Shown in pieces: positions 54,363-64,000 of a stretch of 64,000 bases of DNA (its first letter is position 1; each line of letters starts with the position of its first letter). Made by a program: the position numbers and the translations under genes. The notes under the pieces were generated by a model. That model was not told the DNA's origin. It searched no databases and saw nothing but the letters and a program-made list of their open reading frames with translations. The DNA lies in contig OY759214.1 in the NCBI GenBank assembly GCA_963662175.1, positions 16,182,001 to 16,246,000 of the forward strand, written 5' to 3'. This stretch comes from Aradus depressus. Taxonomy: Eukaryota > Arthropoda > Insecta > Hemiptera > Aradidae.

Positions 54363-54672
54363 AGTTAGTTATTATGACTCATGCCCGGGCTTTAACTACA
54401 AGTTCATACCGCCTACTACCCGAGCGCTCTGGTGGACATGAGCCTCTACTATGGGAGTCCTAAAGTTTGCCTACTCTAAATTTTTTTTTACATAGGGTAA
54501 GGGGTCTTTCACAAGTACTTGATATTGTACAGGTTCGGGACCATCGCTTAACATCTCATTCGAAAGACGGTGTGCTAAAGTTTATTTTAACTAAGGTTCT
54601 CGGCCGAATTTCGAATCCGCGATCTTGAGCTCAGTAAGCAAGCACGCATACCACTGAGCTTCCGGCGGCCCC
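54363..54672 (-). mobile_element. SINE family A, full length
   Basis: Reverse copy: GTTAGTTATTATGACTCATG to ACCACTGAGCTTCCGGCGGC. B box TTTCGAATCC on the minus strand is altered. Confidence 0.9.
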
Positions 54673-54802
54673 TCGTCATTATATTGGGAATTATCGTGTT
54701 TATTATTTATTATCGTATTTGGGGTCGAAATTAATTATACTTTCTAGTATAATCATTCGAACAGCTGGACGAGTAATGAAATGATAGAAATTAACCTCCC
54801 TT

Positions 54803-55000
54803 GGGGGTCATGGTGCCCGTGCGGGCTAGAGCGTAGGGCCTTGGTCGCATGGTCTCACCATGGTTTGCGGGTTCGAATCCCGTATGGGAGTGAGTTTTAT
54901 TTTCGTTATTAGAACTCCCTCCCGGGGCCATGGATGTCATAAATATCTAGATAACATATTAACATATTGACATGCTAATATGCTCCGTACATCAAGGAAC

Positions 55001-55027
<27 letters not shown>
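54803..55027 (+). mobile_element. SINE family B, long poly-A
   Basis: GGGGGTCATGGTGCCCGTGC, B box GGTTCGAATCC, tail with ~30 A. Flanks aacctccctt and aacttccctc are an imperfect TSD. Confidence 0.9.
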
Positions 55028-55031
<4 letters not shown>

Positions 55032-55789
55032 TCCCTCCGAAAAATTAATCAAGACAAAAACAAAAAGTTAAAAAACTGATGGTACCAGAAAAGATTCTTA
55101 ATGAAAAGAGTGAATGTTAAAAAAAACAGGATGCCAAACAATTTAACGTCAACAGAGAAGAGAGTGGGCGGTGACAGAGGGCGAAGAAGGCGGTTGTTGA
55201 AATACGAGTTACCCAGAACGGGGAGACGGCCCCGTTCTCGGTAAACAAGAGAAACGGGGCCAGCTTTGTTTCCATTTGGAGGGTAGCTACTGGCAAGGAT
55301 TACATGAAAACAAGAGCCCCAGAAGTTGAGAGCTCATGTCAACAGAGGGCAGACGACATGGCAAGGGTTAATAGCTAGCTTCATAGGGGCGTATGACGGT
55401 TCATTATCTGTTTACACAGTCTCAGGAGCTGGGGATACAGCCCACATGACTGTAGGTAGCTCCAACAAAAGGCAACATTCTCTCTCGACTCCTTCCATAA
55501 ACCATGAAATTAAAGTAGGTAGTTTCATTTTCATGCATGAAACCTCACTCAACAAACCTACCATTCATTAAATACACTTTATTTCACACTGAGACAAAAG
55601 TAACATGACTATGAAATGAGGCAAGGAATTAAATTTTCTTAAATAACCATAGTAGAGGGGAAAGAGAGGTTTCAGCACGAGCAAGATGGCGGCTGACCTA
55701 ACATGGAGGTTTTCAGAAATAGGCTACCTTTGAGCAACCCTCTCACCTGTCCCCTGAATTTTTTTTTTTTTATATTTTACTTCCTTAAC
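55028..55789. other. no recognised feature
   Basis: 81-codon frame at 55326-55571 not recognised. No splice sites of note. Confidence 0.4.
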
Positions 55790-57035
55790 TAAACGAAGTA
55801 TAGGGAAAGTTATGTAATCGGTCAAAAATTCGATGCGGAGTTTCATGTTTTCCGACCACTAAATTCCAAAAAAAAATCATATTTATATGTAAATCCAGAA
55901 CTCTATAACACCTATTGTTTTTCAGCGAAATCAACCAATGGGAAGGGATTAATACATTCATTAATTTTTATTTCATTTCAGAGGGAAGAAGAAATTAGGG
56001 GGGCTTAGTAAAAAAAAGTCTAATAACTGCCGATACATTGAATGTATCCCATGTATGCACACGAAAATCCATATATGGATTTAATACCCCATAATGACGA
56101 CACTTCCTAATTTTCAGCGGAATCGGCAGAAGAGAAAGGGGATCAGAGGGTGTCTGAACTCAAAAACCCCAATAACTGCCGAGGTAATGAATGTATCGAC
56201 TTGAAATTTTATATTTAAAGTCAAAACCCAATGAGAACATAACCTGTCAAATTTCAACGAAATCGGCTGAAAGAAAGGGGGTCAATTGAAAAACCCTAAT
56301 AAATGTATATCTAATTAACTCAGTGGTCGCCAAGCTACTGGTAGCTCGCAGGGAAATTTATGGTAGCTCGCGGGGAAATTTCAGACGCAGCGCTTGGGTT
56401 GGCTAATCTGCACTAATCATCCTTTCATTAAAATCTCTCACTTCAAGCAATGAAAATATTTGACCTTTTGTTCCTAAGGAAAAATATCAAATTTTGATTC
56501 AGGTTGGTTTACGAGTGAAGGCAAAATTCATTAAAACCGGTTGACTGATGAACATTTGGACAACTGCATTCGAATGGCTGCTACAACATATGAGCCTAAC
56601 ATTAAAAAAATTGTTGATGACAAAAAAGAGTCCCCCTCACATTGAACTATGTTTTTCTAATGCAAATATTTTGTTATATAAATTCTTATGCTATTAATTG
56701 CATTTAATTAGATTTAATCTAAACTAGAAATGTATATTTATAGGTAATAAACAACTGTGTGATTTAAACAAAAACATGTATTATTCCCCTCCCCCCCCTC
56801 CCCCCCCCCCCCTACCCCCCCGGGGTAATGGTATAAGGTAGTATAAGGTAGCTCAGTCGCTTAAAAGTTTGGCGACCATTGAAATAACTTATAAACTCAA
56901 ATTTTAGTTTGAGGATTTAGGAGCCACTATTGAATATTAGCGCAAACGGTCGACAGGTTTTGGAGAGGGATCGAAAAGTTCAATAGATTAATTCGTTCTG
57001 GGGAAGTACATCGACGTTGTTTCACCGACGACTTT
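55790..57035 (-). repeat. family C repeat, full reverse copy split by a hAT
   Basis: ACGAAGTATAGGGAAAGTTA start; blocks AACTGCCGA..AATGTATC at about 130-bp spacing; after the hAT it resumes TTAGTTTGAGGATTTAGG, CGCAAACGGTCGACAGG, TTCGTTCTGGGGAAGTACAT and TTCACCGACGAC. Confidence 0.85.
56321..56881 (+). mobile_element. hAT element, 8-bp TSD (7/8)
   Basis: Ends CAGTGGTCGCCAA and (reverse) CAATGGTCGCCAA. Flanks aattaact (56313-56320) and aaataact (56882-56889). Plus strand 56530-56645: LTDEHLDNCIRMAATTYEP then IKKIV, the hAT C-terminal block, ending SPSH stop. C- and T-rich tract at 56785-56820. Confidence 0.92.
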
Positions 57036-57601
57036 TATCATTTTGTATTAATCTCAATTTTTAAAATAACACATTAATTTATCTTTTAGAAAAAACATAA
57101 AGTGTAAATGTTTTTTTTTTTTCTTCTTATCTATGTATAAAGCTACACTTTAAATACTCAACATGTACAAACTGTAACAACAGCTGTCGCCTAATTACAT
57201 TCATTCAAATCAACTCTCATTCCTCTACAAAAGCTACAAATTCAGTGGGCACAAGTTACCACCATTTGGGTCTAGTTTGGATCATTGGAAAGACCTCTAA
57301 TTGTGCGGTGAATCACAAATAATGATCACGAATTCAATTGTGATGGTACCCTAATGGTTCTGAATTATGGATAATTATCTGACTTGGGATGATGGTTATC
57401 AAACAGAATGTACGCAGCACTGAATCCCCTTTCTCGCTTGTAATCATCTTCATTTTGATTCAAACATAAACAGATAATGTTACCCTATTACATTATCCCT
57501 TATTAATTATATATCCAGATATATTACAATACTAAAACTTTCTGATTTACTAATTAGGGAATACATAATTTTTTTTTTGAACAATTAGTAAATTGTAAAT
57601 A
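57036..57601. other. no recognised feature
   Basis: Unassigned AT-rich sequence. Confidence 0.4.
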
Positions 57602-58174
57602 CAGTAAAGTCCTGCTAATCCGGATATCCGGTTAATCCGGACGGGATTAAAAAAAAACTAATTAAAATTTAGTAAACTAAAAATTTAATTTAGCGAGCGG
57701 TAAGTACGAAAATAATTCAAAGAGAGTGTTTCACTTGACTTAGTTGGCTACGATGAAAAAGTACCGACAAAAAAGACGGAGAGCGCACCCTATTATTTTG
57801 TAGTCCTAGTCCTGTTCAGAATTTAACGTTTACATATTTCGTTTTTAAAATTCTTAATTTTTACATTATAACATTTATGTACAGTGTTCGTTTTGTACAA
57901 TAGTATGTACTGTACAATAAATAAATTTGAGTTTTAATCACAAAGATGTTTTGTTCTGTTAACCCTATCTCAGTTCGTAGGTCGAAAACTTAGATCTACG
58001 TATACATAATTTATATTGAAAATAAAATTAAGCTGGAGGAAAAGGTGTACTTATGAGAAAAAAAATCGCAAAAATATTTATCATGTGCATTTTACAGCAA
58101 ATTCCGTTTAATCCGGACTTTCGGAGATCCGGACGGAGTCCGGTCCCTTCTAGTCCGGATTAGCGAGACTACTG
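57602..58174. mobile_element. pogo-like MITE, TA TSD
   Basis: Left CAGTAAAGTCCTGCTAATCC and right (reverse) CAGTAGTCTCGCTAATCCGG, each next to TA. Repeated AATCCGGA words inside both ends. Interior frame at 57735-57800 not classified. Confidence 0.85.
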
Positions 58175-58300
58175 TAATTGCTATCAGTGCTTATTTGTGC
58201 CAGTTTTCTAATATTTGGTTCTGAATTAACTTTTTAAACTGTAAGTATTTTTGGGTCTCATGGATTAGAGTGATTTTTGTTTGTTATATAAAGACAGAAG

Positions 58301-58565
58301 AGGGCGCCGGTAGCTCAGTGGTATGCCTGCTTTCTTCCTGAGCTCAAGAACGCGGGTTCAAACCCTGGCCTAGGTCCTTAGTTTATTTTATCTGGGAGGA
58401 AAAATAAATTATACTATGCCGTCCTTCGGATGGGACGTTAGGCAATGGTTCCGAGCCTGTACGATGCAGGTACTCCTTAAAGACAAAATTTAGGACTTCC
58501 ATAGTTGAGTCGGGCTTATGTCCACGAGACCGAAGAAAGAGCACTCTGGTAGTAGGCGAATATAT
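58301..58565 (+). mobile_element. SINE family A, 3'-truncated
   Basis: AGGGCGCCGGTAGCTCAGTG head and complete body to GGTAGTAGGCGA; the CCCGGGCATGAGTC end is missing. Confidence 0.9.
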
Positions 58566-59370
58566 CGCTAAAATTTCGCAGGTTATGTCCTCATTGGGTT
58601 TTGAATTCAAATACGAAATTTCTTGTGGATAAATTCAATTCCATTGGAAGATATTAGGGTTTTTGAGTTGAGTCCCCTCTGATAATGATTTCTCTTCTGC
58701 CGATTGCGCTGAAAATTAATGTGTCGGCCTTATGGGGTATTGAGTTCAGATATGACATTTTGTGTAGTTAAAATCGGCAGTTGTTAAAGTTTTTCTGTTA
58801 AGCCTCCCCTCTAATCCCCCCTTCCTTTTCGGAAATTTAGCTTAACTTAAAAACAATAGGTGTCGTTAGAGGGTTCTGGGTTCATGTATAAAATTTCAGA
58901 TTGATACATCCATTCTATCGGGAGTTGTCGTGTATACAACAGGGCGCCGGTAGCTCAGTGGTATGCGTGCTTGACTTCTGAGCTCAAGATCGTGGGTTCG
59001 AAACCCGACCGAGGCCCTTAGTTTATTTTATCCGGGAGGTCCTTCGGATGGGACGTTAAGCGATGGTCCCGAGCCTGTACGATGTCAGGCACTCGTTAAA
59101 GACCCCTACCCTAGGTGAATAAAAATGTAGGGTAGGCAAAATTTAAGACTCACACAGTAGAGTCGGGCTCATGTCCACCCGAGTGACGAAAGAGCTCTCT
59201 GGTAGTAGGTGATATGGCTTTGTAGTTAAAGCCCGGGCATGAATCAGACAAATATATTTTTTTTTTCCTATTTGAATTCTAGAGGTCGGAAATTCCATTG
59301 AAAACTCCGCCTGAAACTTTCAACTGATTACATAACTTCCCCTATAGTTCGTATAGGTGGGGAAGTAAAA
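58566..59370 (+). repeat. family C repeat split by a SINE
   Basis: 58566-58940 (GTCCTCATTGGGTTTTGAAT, TAGGTGTCGTTAGAGGG) and 59250-59370 (GGTCGGAAATTCCATTG, CTTCCCCTATAGTTCGTAT, GGGGAAGTAAAAC). Confidence 0.85.
58941..59249 (+). mobile_element. SINE family A, full length
   Basis: A box TAGCTCAGTGG, B box GGTTCGAAACC, ends GGGCATGAATCAGACAAAT. A 25-bp deletion follows TATCCGGGAGG. Confidence 0.92.
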
Positions 59371-59717
59371 CAACAATTTGTGTCTAAAGTCGGCGGGTGG
59401 CTTGATGACGTCATAAACAAAAGACACGAACCACTGTAAAAAGTGTGGACTAGAGCGGAGTGTCACTTGTGTGGAGAGGACTGAGGGAGGGGGTCAAAAG
59501 ACACTCCCTATGTAAAGGGGAGGGTCAAAAGAGGCAAGGCTCCCTATGTGGAGGGGATGGGGTCAAAAGAGACAGTGAAGGGTCTCATGAACGAGAGTCT
59601 CACAGAACCGGGATCACAAGAGTCAACTTCAGTCAAATCACATCTCAGTCAGTCCGCTCAACCCTTCTTTAATTAAATAGTATTTAACATCCTTGAGAGC
59701 TCTATTTCCTCCAAGAA
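59371..59717. other. G-rich short-repeat stretch
   Basis: GGGGTCAAAAGA-like words recur four times between 59490 and 59575; no coding evidence. Confidence 0.5.
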
Positions 59718-59890
59718 TAAGTTGTCGATGAATCACCGGCTATGTACTTCCACAGCACGAATTAATCTATTACGTTTTCACTCTCCCTCCAAGGCAATCC
59801 ACCGTCTGGACAAATTTACCGCGATATCCTGGCTTCTGTATCCTCATACTAAATGTGTCGATACATTCATCGTTTTGGCATGCAATTACC
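59718..59890 (+). repeat. family C repeat, 5' part
   Basis: AAGTTGTCGATGAATCACCGG to CGATACATTCATCG. Confidence 0.75.
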
Positions 59891-60089
59891 CACAAAATTG
59901 TTCGAAAGTTTCTGAATCACTACATATAAGAGAAATGTTGACGTAAAAAATGCTGATGTAGGTTACTGATTTAGTAATTCTTTTACAGTAGGTTAATACA
60001 ACATAAGTAAATTTGATGAAATAGGTTACTCTAAGAGCAATTTGTGTTTTAGTCTAATAAATGAGGATAACAACGGATGGAACGCCACG

Positions 60090-60325
60090 GCCTCTGGATT
60101 CGGGAAGATGGGTCGGGCTGGGTTCACCAGCTAATTTTATATATCCCACATTGGCTTAGAATATGAACCGGAGTCTCATTTTCCTTGCCACATTTCCTGC
60201 ACAGAGGGCTTCTAGCGATGCCCATATTGTGTAGGTGTTTGTTCTTATGACAGTGTCCTGTAATCAGTCCTGTCATAGCTCATATTCAGGAGCTCTCTGC
60301 TCCTTTTCTCTGAGGGTTCCAGGAC
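60090..60325 (-). pseudogene. jockey/I-type LINE C-terminal fragment
   Basis: Minus strand: GLITGHCHKNKHLHNMGIAR then SPLCRKCGKENETPVHILSQ and C: the post-RNase-H block TGHC...LH.MG with the CCHC knuckle intact. An upstream shift joins SRELLNMS. Confidence 0.85.
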
Positions 60326-60329
60326 TGTC

Positions 60330-60392
60330 TCTAATTCTTTAACGAGCACTTGACTCGGGACCATTACTTAAAAAAACTAAGGGTGTTTTTTC
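60330..60392 (-). mobile_element. SINE family A, short fragment
   Basis: TTCTTTAACGAGCACTTGAC and CTCGGGACCATTACTTAA. Confidence 0.6.
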
Positions 60393-61007
60393 ACAAACAT
60401 TTTTATTTTTCATCGCTTTTCTCATCGGCAGTTACTGAAGTGTCTGAATACATTTCTACTATCTGATCCAAAAAACACACATCTGAAATAAAGAAAACAG
60501 AGAAAAAATCTACATCAGCTAAACATATCAACGATATGAGTCACATATTCAAAAAAGCTACGGGAATAAAGTAGTGGAAAAGTAGACAGCTTGACTCTGG
60601 CACACCTGGAAATTAATACTAATAACTTCATTGCATGAGATGAAATCAGTGACTAGGGAGTGTCACCACTGGGTGATTTCTCCCCTCTTGACATTTTGAC
60701 ATTGTCATTATCTCTCTATTAGTACATTTGCATGTTGTATTTATTTTTCTACATTTGTAAATAGCTATTTGTAAAAAAAATAACTTCATTTACCTGGCGA
60801 AATAAAAAATCTTCTGTGGACACGGTAACTCTTGATAGAATGAACATACTTGCGCCAAATTTAAGGTCTAACTATAGTAGAATTCCATGATGACCCCATA
60901 TTGATTTTCAATGTATAATATGAAGATGGCTGATATAGTGAGAAGTGATTATTTCACAGGTTGTCAAATAAAATATAATCTGACCTCTCACAGAATACTG
61001 ATATTTT
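60393..61007. other. mostly unassigned, one family C fragment
   Basis: 60815-60920 is reverse family C (GGTAACTCTTGATAGAATGA, GATGACCCCATATTGATTTT). Confidence 0.45.
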
Positions 61008-61056
61008 GCTAGCCGGCTTTCGAGGTTGCCCTCATCATCGGGCAGTCTACAAAAAA
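61008..61056 (-). repeat. Penelope-like 3' motif, class 4 hammerhead-like core
   Basis: Minus strand: CCCGATGAT-GAGG-GCAA-CCTC-GAAAGCCGGCTAGC. Perfect 4-bp stem with GCAA loop, GAAA intact, CTGATGA changed to CCGATGA. Confidence 0.65.
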
Positions 61057-61089
61057 AAAACACTCATTCAGCAACAACGAAACAAGTTC

Positions 61090-61127
61090 TGTTGGTTAGG
61101 GGGGGGGGGGGGGGGAGGGGGGGGGGG
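61090..61127. repeat. poly-G tract
   Basis: Nearly uninterrupted G with one A. Confidence 0.9.
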
Positions 61128-61575
61128 CTCACAATAAAAACTAATAAGTTCCAATAGAATGAATGTTTCGACATCGTATATGTGTGACATGAATCCCATC
61201 AGCCGACGAAGAAAGGAGATTAACTGTCGTTGTAATGAATATATAAACATGAAATTACATATTATGTATATATGTACAATAAAAATACATAAAATATTCG
61301 TGAGTTATGGAATTATTATGTGGTCGTAAATACACTTGGCTCATATAATTGATAATCTAATAATTGAATGTTAATTTTAGTTTAACAAATTTGATATTCT
61401 TATGCGAGCGCCGGATAAGGGAGCGCGCCGGTTAACAGAACGCCGCATAAGGGAGAGTCTACTGTATATTGAGTTTTAGCTCAAACTGTCGACTGGCTTT
61501 GGAGGGAGAGCGAAAACATAATTGATTAATTCTTGATGGGGAAGTACATATGCGGTGAGTCACTGACTTTTTTTT
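61128..61575 (-). repeat. family C, reverse, with a pogo-like end inside
   Basis: 61130-61262 (AGTTCCAATAGAATGAATG) and 61470-61570 (CAAACTGTCGACTGGCTTTG, GATGGGGAAGTACAT, GGTGAGTCACTGAC). Between them 61395-61464 reads GCGCCGGATAAGGGAG...GAGAGTCTACTG-TA, like one end of a pogo element; the other end was not found. Confidence 0.65.
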
Positions 61576-61995
61576 TTCTTCTGCTATGAAGGCGACTTAA
61601 AAATAAGAAATCAATTTCTTCAATGTAAATTTGAACAACCTCATTGTTATTAACTGTGGGCTCCTCAAATCCTTAAATTATTGGCATCCTTGGTATCCTT
61701 AAATTAACTTCATGTAATAAACCAATAATGTTTTTTCTTTTTTTTCTAGTTCCTGGAAATTGAAGAAGGAAGGAGAAATGTTCTTTTAGGTGGGAGTATT
61801 GCGTGTTAATGAAAGTAGTAAAGAGCACTCTTCTAAGAAGCTTTTCCGGCTCCACCCCTCTTTTGGGGGCTCAGACTTTCCTTTCCAGACCCAATTGGGA
61901 AAATAGACAACCCCTTGGGAAACTGTTTTCTTAGAACTGCCCCATTAACTAACTATTTATTTACATCTATTATTATTTGAGGGCGCCGGGTTTTT
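61576..61995. other. no recognised feature
   Basis: Unassigned. Confidence 0.4.
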
Positions 61996-61999
61996 TTTT

Positions 62000-62290
62000 A
62001 TTGCCAACAATTCTTCTATACATCATTTTAGTGTATCTTCAACTGTTAAGGCAGCGTATGCAATAAATGGCGCCAGGACGGCCGTTTCTCCACCGACTTG
62101 CTTCACTTTTACCATCACTGCTCAACTCCCTTCTGATAAAGCGTCAATATCTATAGCATATATCCACGGGAATGCATTAAGCTTCCCACCAATGAAGGAA
62201 TTATCCAAATCGGTTAAGTAGTTCTTGAGATAATCTCAAACATACAAACTAACAAACGTTCTCTCTTTATATATTAGTAGAAGATAAAGC
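62000..62290 (+). repeat. dispersed repeat, copy 2
   Basis: GGCAGCGTATGCAATAAATGG, then AAATCGGTTAAGTAGTTCTTG, AACATACAAAC and TTTATATATTAGTAGAAGAT, wording typical of LINE 3' ends in insects. Pairs with 47300-47585. Confidence 0.6.
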
Positions 62291-62474
62291 ATTTTTAAAA
62301 AATATTTTAACCATTAAATAAACATGTGAATTCTAGTGATATTTTCAAAACTTTTTTGGTTTCTGTAAGTTCAGATTCACCACTTGATAATGGTAGTTGA
62401 TAGCCGAACTAGTCATGGAGAAGGTAACATATTTTCGGACTTTTTTGATTGAGCAAGTTAGGCTAACAATTAAG

Positions 62475-63105
62475 AAAAAAATAAATCACCGGCAATGTAC
62501 TTCCTCAGAACGAATTACTCAATTAATTTTTCGCTTTGCCTCCAAAACCAGTCGACCGTTTGCGCTAATATTCAACAGTTGACTTAAACAGGGGCTCCTA
62601 AATCCTCATACTAAATTTTGTGTCCATTACATCGGCAGTTATTAAGGTTTTTGAATTAAGCCCCTTCCCTTCAGCTGATATCGTTTTGATTCTTTATATG
62701 AAATTTTGTGTCGATACATTCTTTACATTGGCAGTGGGATTCTTGAGTTGATCCCCCTCTGATCTCCCCCTATCTTTCTGACAATTCCGCAGAAAATTGA
62801 TGTGTCGTCCTTATGGGGTTTCGAATACGACGACATTTTGTGTCGATACATTAATTCCAACGGCAGTTATTAGAGTTTTCAAGTTAAGCATCTCTCCCAA
62901 AATCCCCCTCCCCTATGATTTGGCTGAAAAAATACAATACGTCGATACAATCATTCTATCGGCAGTTATTGGAGCTTTTATGCTAAGCCTCCCCATAATC
63001 CCATCTTCCCTATGGTCAATTTGACTAAAATTCCGTTGAAAACTCTGCATCGAATTAACCGATTACATAACTTCCCCTATACTTTGTATAGCTGGGGAAG
63101 TAAAA
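62475..63105 (+). repeat. family C repeat, reference copy
   Basis: AATCACCGGCAATGTACTTC start; four internal GTC(GATACATT)..CGGCAGT blocks roughly 90-130 bp apart with CCGATTT..GAAAAT and GTCGTCCTTATGGGGTTT between; end ATTACATAACTTCCCCTATA then TAGCTGGGGAAGTAAAA. The ends share TACTTCCCCAG inverted. No coding capacity; class unknown. Confidence 0.85.
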
Positions 63106-63352
63106 TGACATTTTTCATGTATAAAAGGGGTGGGTATAAGAGATACCTATCTAAAAGTCACTAATGGACTCTCACCTATTAGCTTTGGTGTTGAAATTTT
63201 TTTATTTATTTTTTAGTCGCGACAAAATGGTGGTACCTGGAAGGGATAAATAGGGCTATCAGAGGGTCTTCCCTACTATCAGTGACCAGGACGAACCAAA
63301 TGAAGAGTCTCTTAGAGGGTTGGCTACCTTTTTTCCCGTTTCCCTCTTTTTT
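63106..63352. other. no recognised feature
   Basis: Unique-looking sequence up to the palindrome. Confidence 0.4.
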
Positions 63353-64000
63353 CCCCCTATTTCCTAATGGTTCCGAAGTGGGTTGGAGAGAGGGGAGGCA
63401 ATTCACATCCAATTTGAATCACAAAGGCACTTCAGTCCATCCCCCCCCCCCCCCCCTCCCAAGAGTCCTGGATCTTGTTAACAATGTCAATAGGAAAAGG
63501 AAAAATTGTATAAAAAGGAAGAATCTATCAATTTTAAATGAAATTTAAACATTCCTATAATTGGCAATATGATAAGGAGTAACCTGTAGTCTGTTTAGAT
63601 AAAAAATTGTCGGTGAATCACCGGTAGTTTACTTCCCCAGAGAAAAAATGTATTCAATGTAGAAAATTGACTTAATTTTCTCTAGAACTTATACATAGCA
63701 AAACCTTACATGATTACTTCTCTGGGGAAGTACACTACCGGTGATTCACCGACAATGTTTTATCTAAACAGACTACAGGTTACTCCTTATCATATTTCCA
63801 ATTAGAGGAATGTTTAAATTTCATTTAATATTGATAGATTCTTTCTTTTTATACCATTTTTCCTTTTCCTATTGACATTGTTAACAAGATCCAGGACTCT
63901 TGGGAGGGGGGGATGGACTGAAGTGCCTTTGTGATTCAAATTGGATGTGAATTGCCTCCTCTCTCTCCAACCCACTTCGGAACCATTAGGAAATAGGGGG
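63353..64000. repeat. large near-perfect palindrome, runs off the window end
   Basis: Left arm 63353-~63645, right arm ~63715-64000, spacer of about 70 bp. From CCCCCTATTTCCTAATGG to GTTTACTTCCCCAG the right arm reads back almost base for base, apart from the poly-C length (63440-63456) and a few substitutions. The inner ends are family C termini (GTCGGTGAATCACCGG). Confidence 0.93.

Noticed and set aside
55326..55571. 81-codon frame
   Set aside because: No recognised domain, no splice or promoter context; could be chance.
58301..58375. SINE A and B heads as tRNA genes
   Set aside because: A and B boxes are present, but the acceptor arms do not pair, bodies follow directly, and copies have TSDs.
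62475..63105. Family C as a Helitron
   Set aside because: No CTRR-type 3' end with the expected hairpin, and no clear AT insertion rule visible.

Overview
The window reads as nuclear DNA from an insect. It is AT-rich, carries one conserved protein-coding exon with normal splice sites, and is otherwise filled with eukaryotic transposable elements: SINEs, LINEs, Penelope-like elements, mariner/IS630, pogo, hAT and PIF/Harbinger relics. No bacterial gene organisation is present. The order cannot be fixed from sequence alone; a hemipteran is only a guess. The exon (minus strand, 50363-50508) matches my recollection of still life (sif), the Tiam1-type Rac guanine-nucleotide exchange factor, just upstream of its PH domain. 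It begins right after an AG acceptor and ends at GTGAGT, so most or all of the window may be sif intron.

Layout. 0-11 kb: mariner relic, SINEs, a hAT with target-site duplication (TSD), a 600-bp minisatellite, Penelope-like (PLE) GIY-YIG and 3'-end pieces, R1 and other LINE fragments. 11.9-14.6 kb: a stack in which a pogo-like element holds a SINE and a mariner, and the mariner holds a hAT. 16-19 kb: PIF/Harbinger, hAT and a 54-bp perfect palindrome with a hammerhead-ribozyme-like core. 20.1-24 kb: a GC-rich, 5'-truncated R1-clade LINE with an 899-codon open frame, inserted in a SINE that sits in an older repeat (family C). 24-37 kb: SINEs, a LINE with an in-frame 69-bp tandem expansion, LINE and PLE fragments. 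38.0-40.1 kb: an IS630-type element with about 600-bp inverted repeats. 40-50 kb: family C, SINE A and a LINE inserted in a SINE. 50-64 kb: the sif exon, two more hATs, a pogo MITE, more SINE and C copies, and a large palindrome running off the right end.

How the parts relate. SINE family A (about 20 copies, tRNA-like head, A and B boxes) often lies inside family C and is itself a target for LINEs. SINE family B (class-II tRNA-like head, poly-A tail) shares its last ~35 bp with the 3' end of the RNase-H LINE at 28.3-29.1 kb, which suggests that LINE type mobilises it. Several PLE 3'-end types carry CTGANGA-hairpin-GAAA cores typical of hammerhead ribozymes. Insertion order can be read from TSDs. 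I see no undescribed cellular pathway; the novelty is in the mobile elements.
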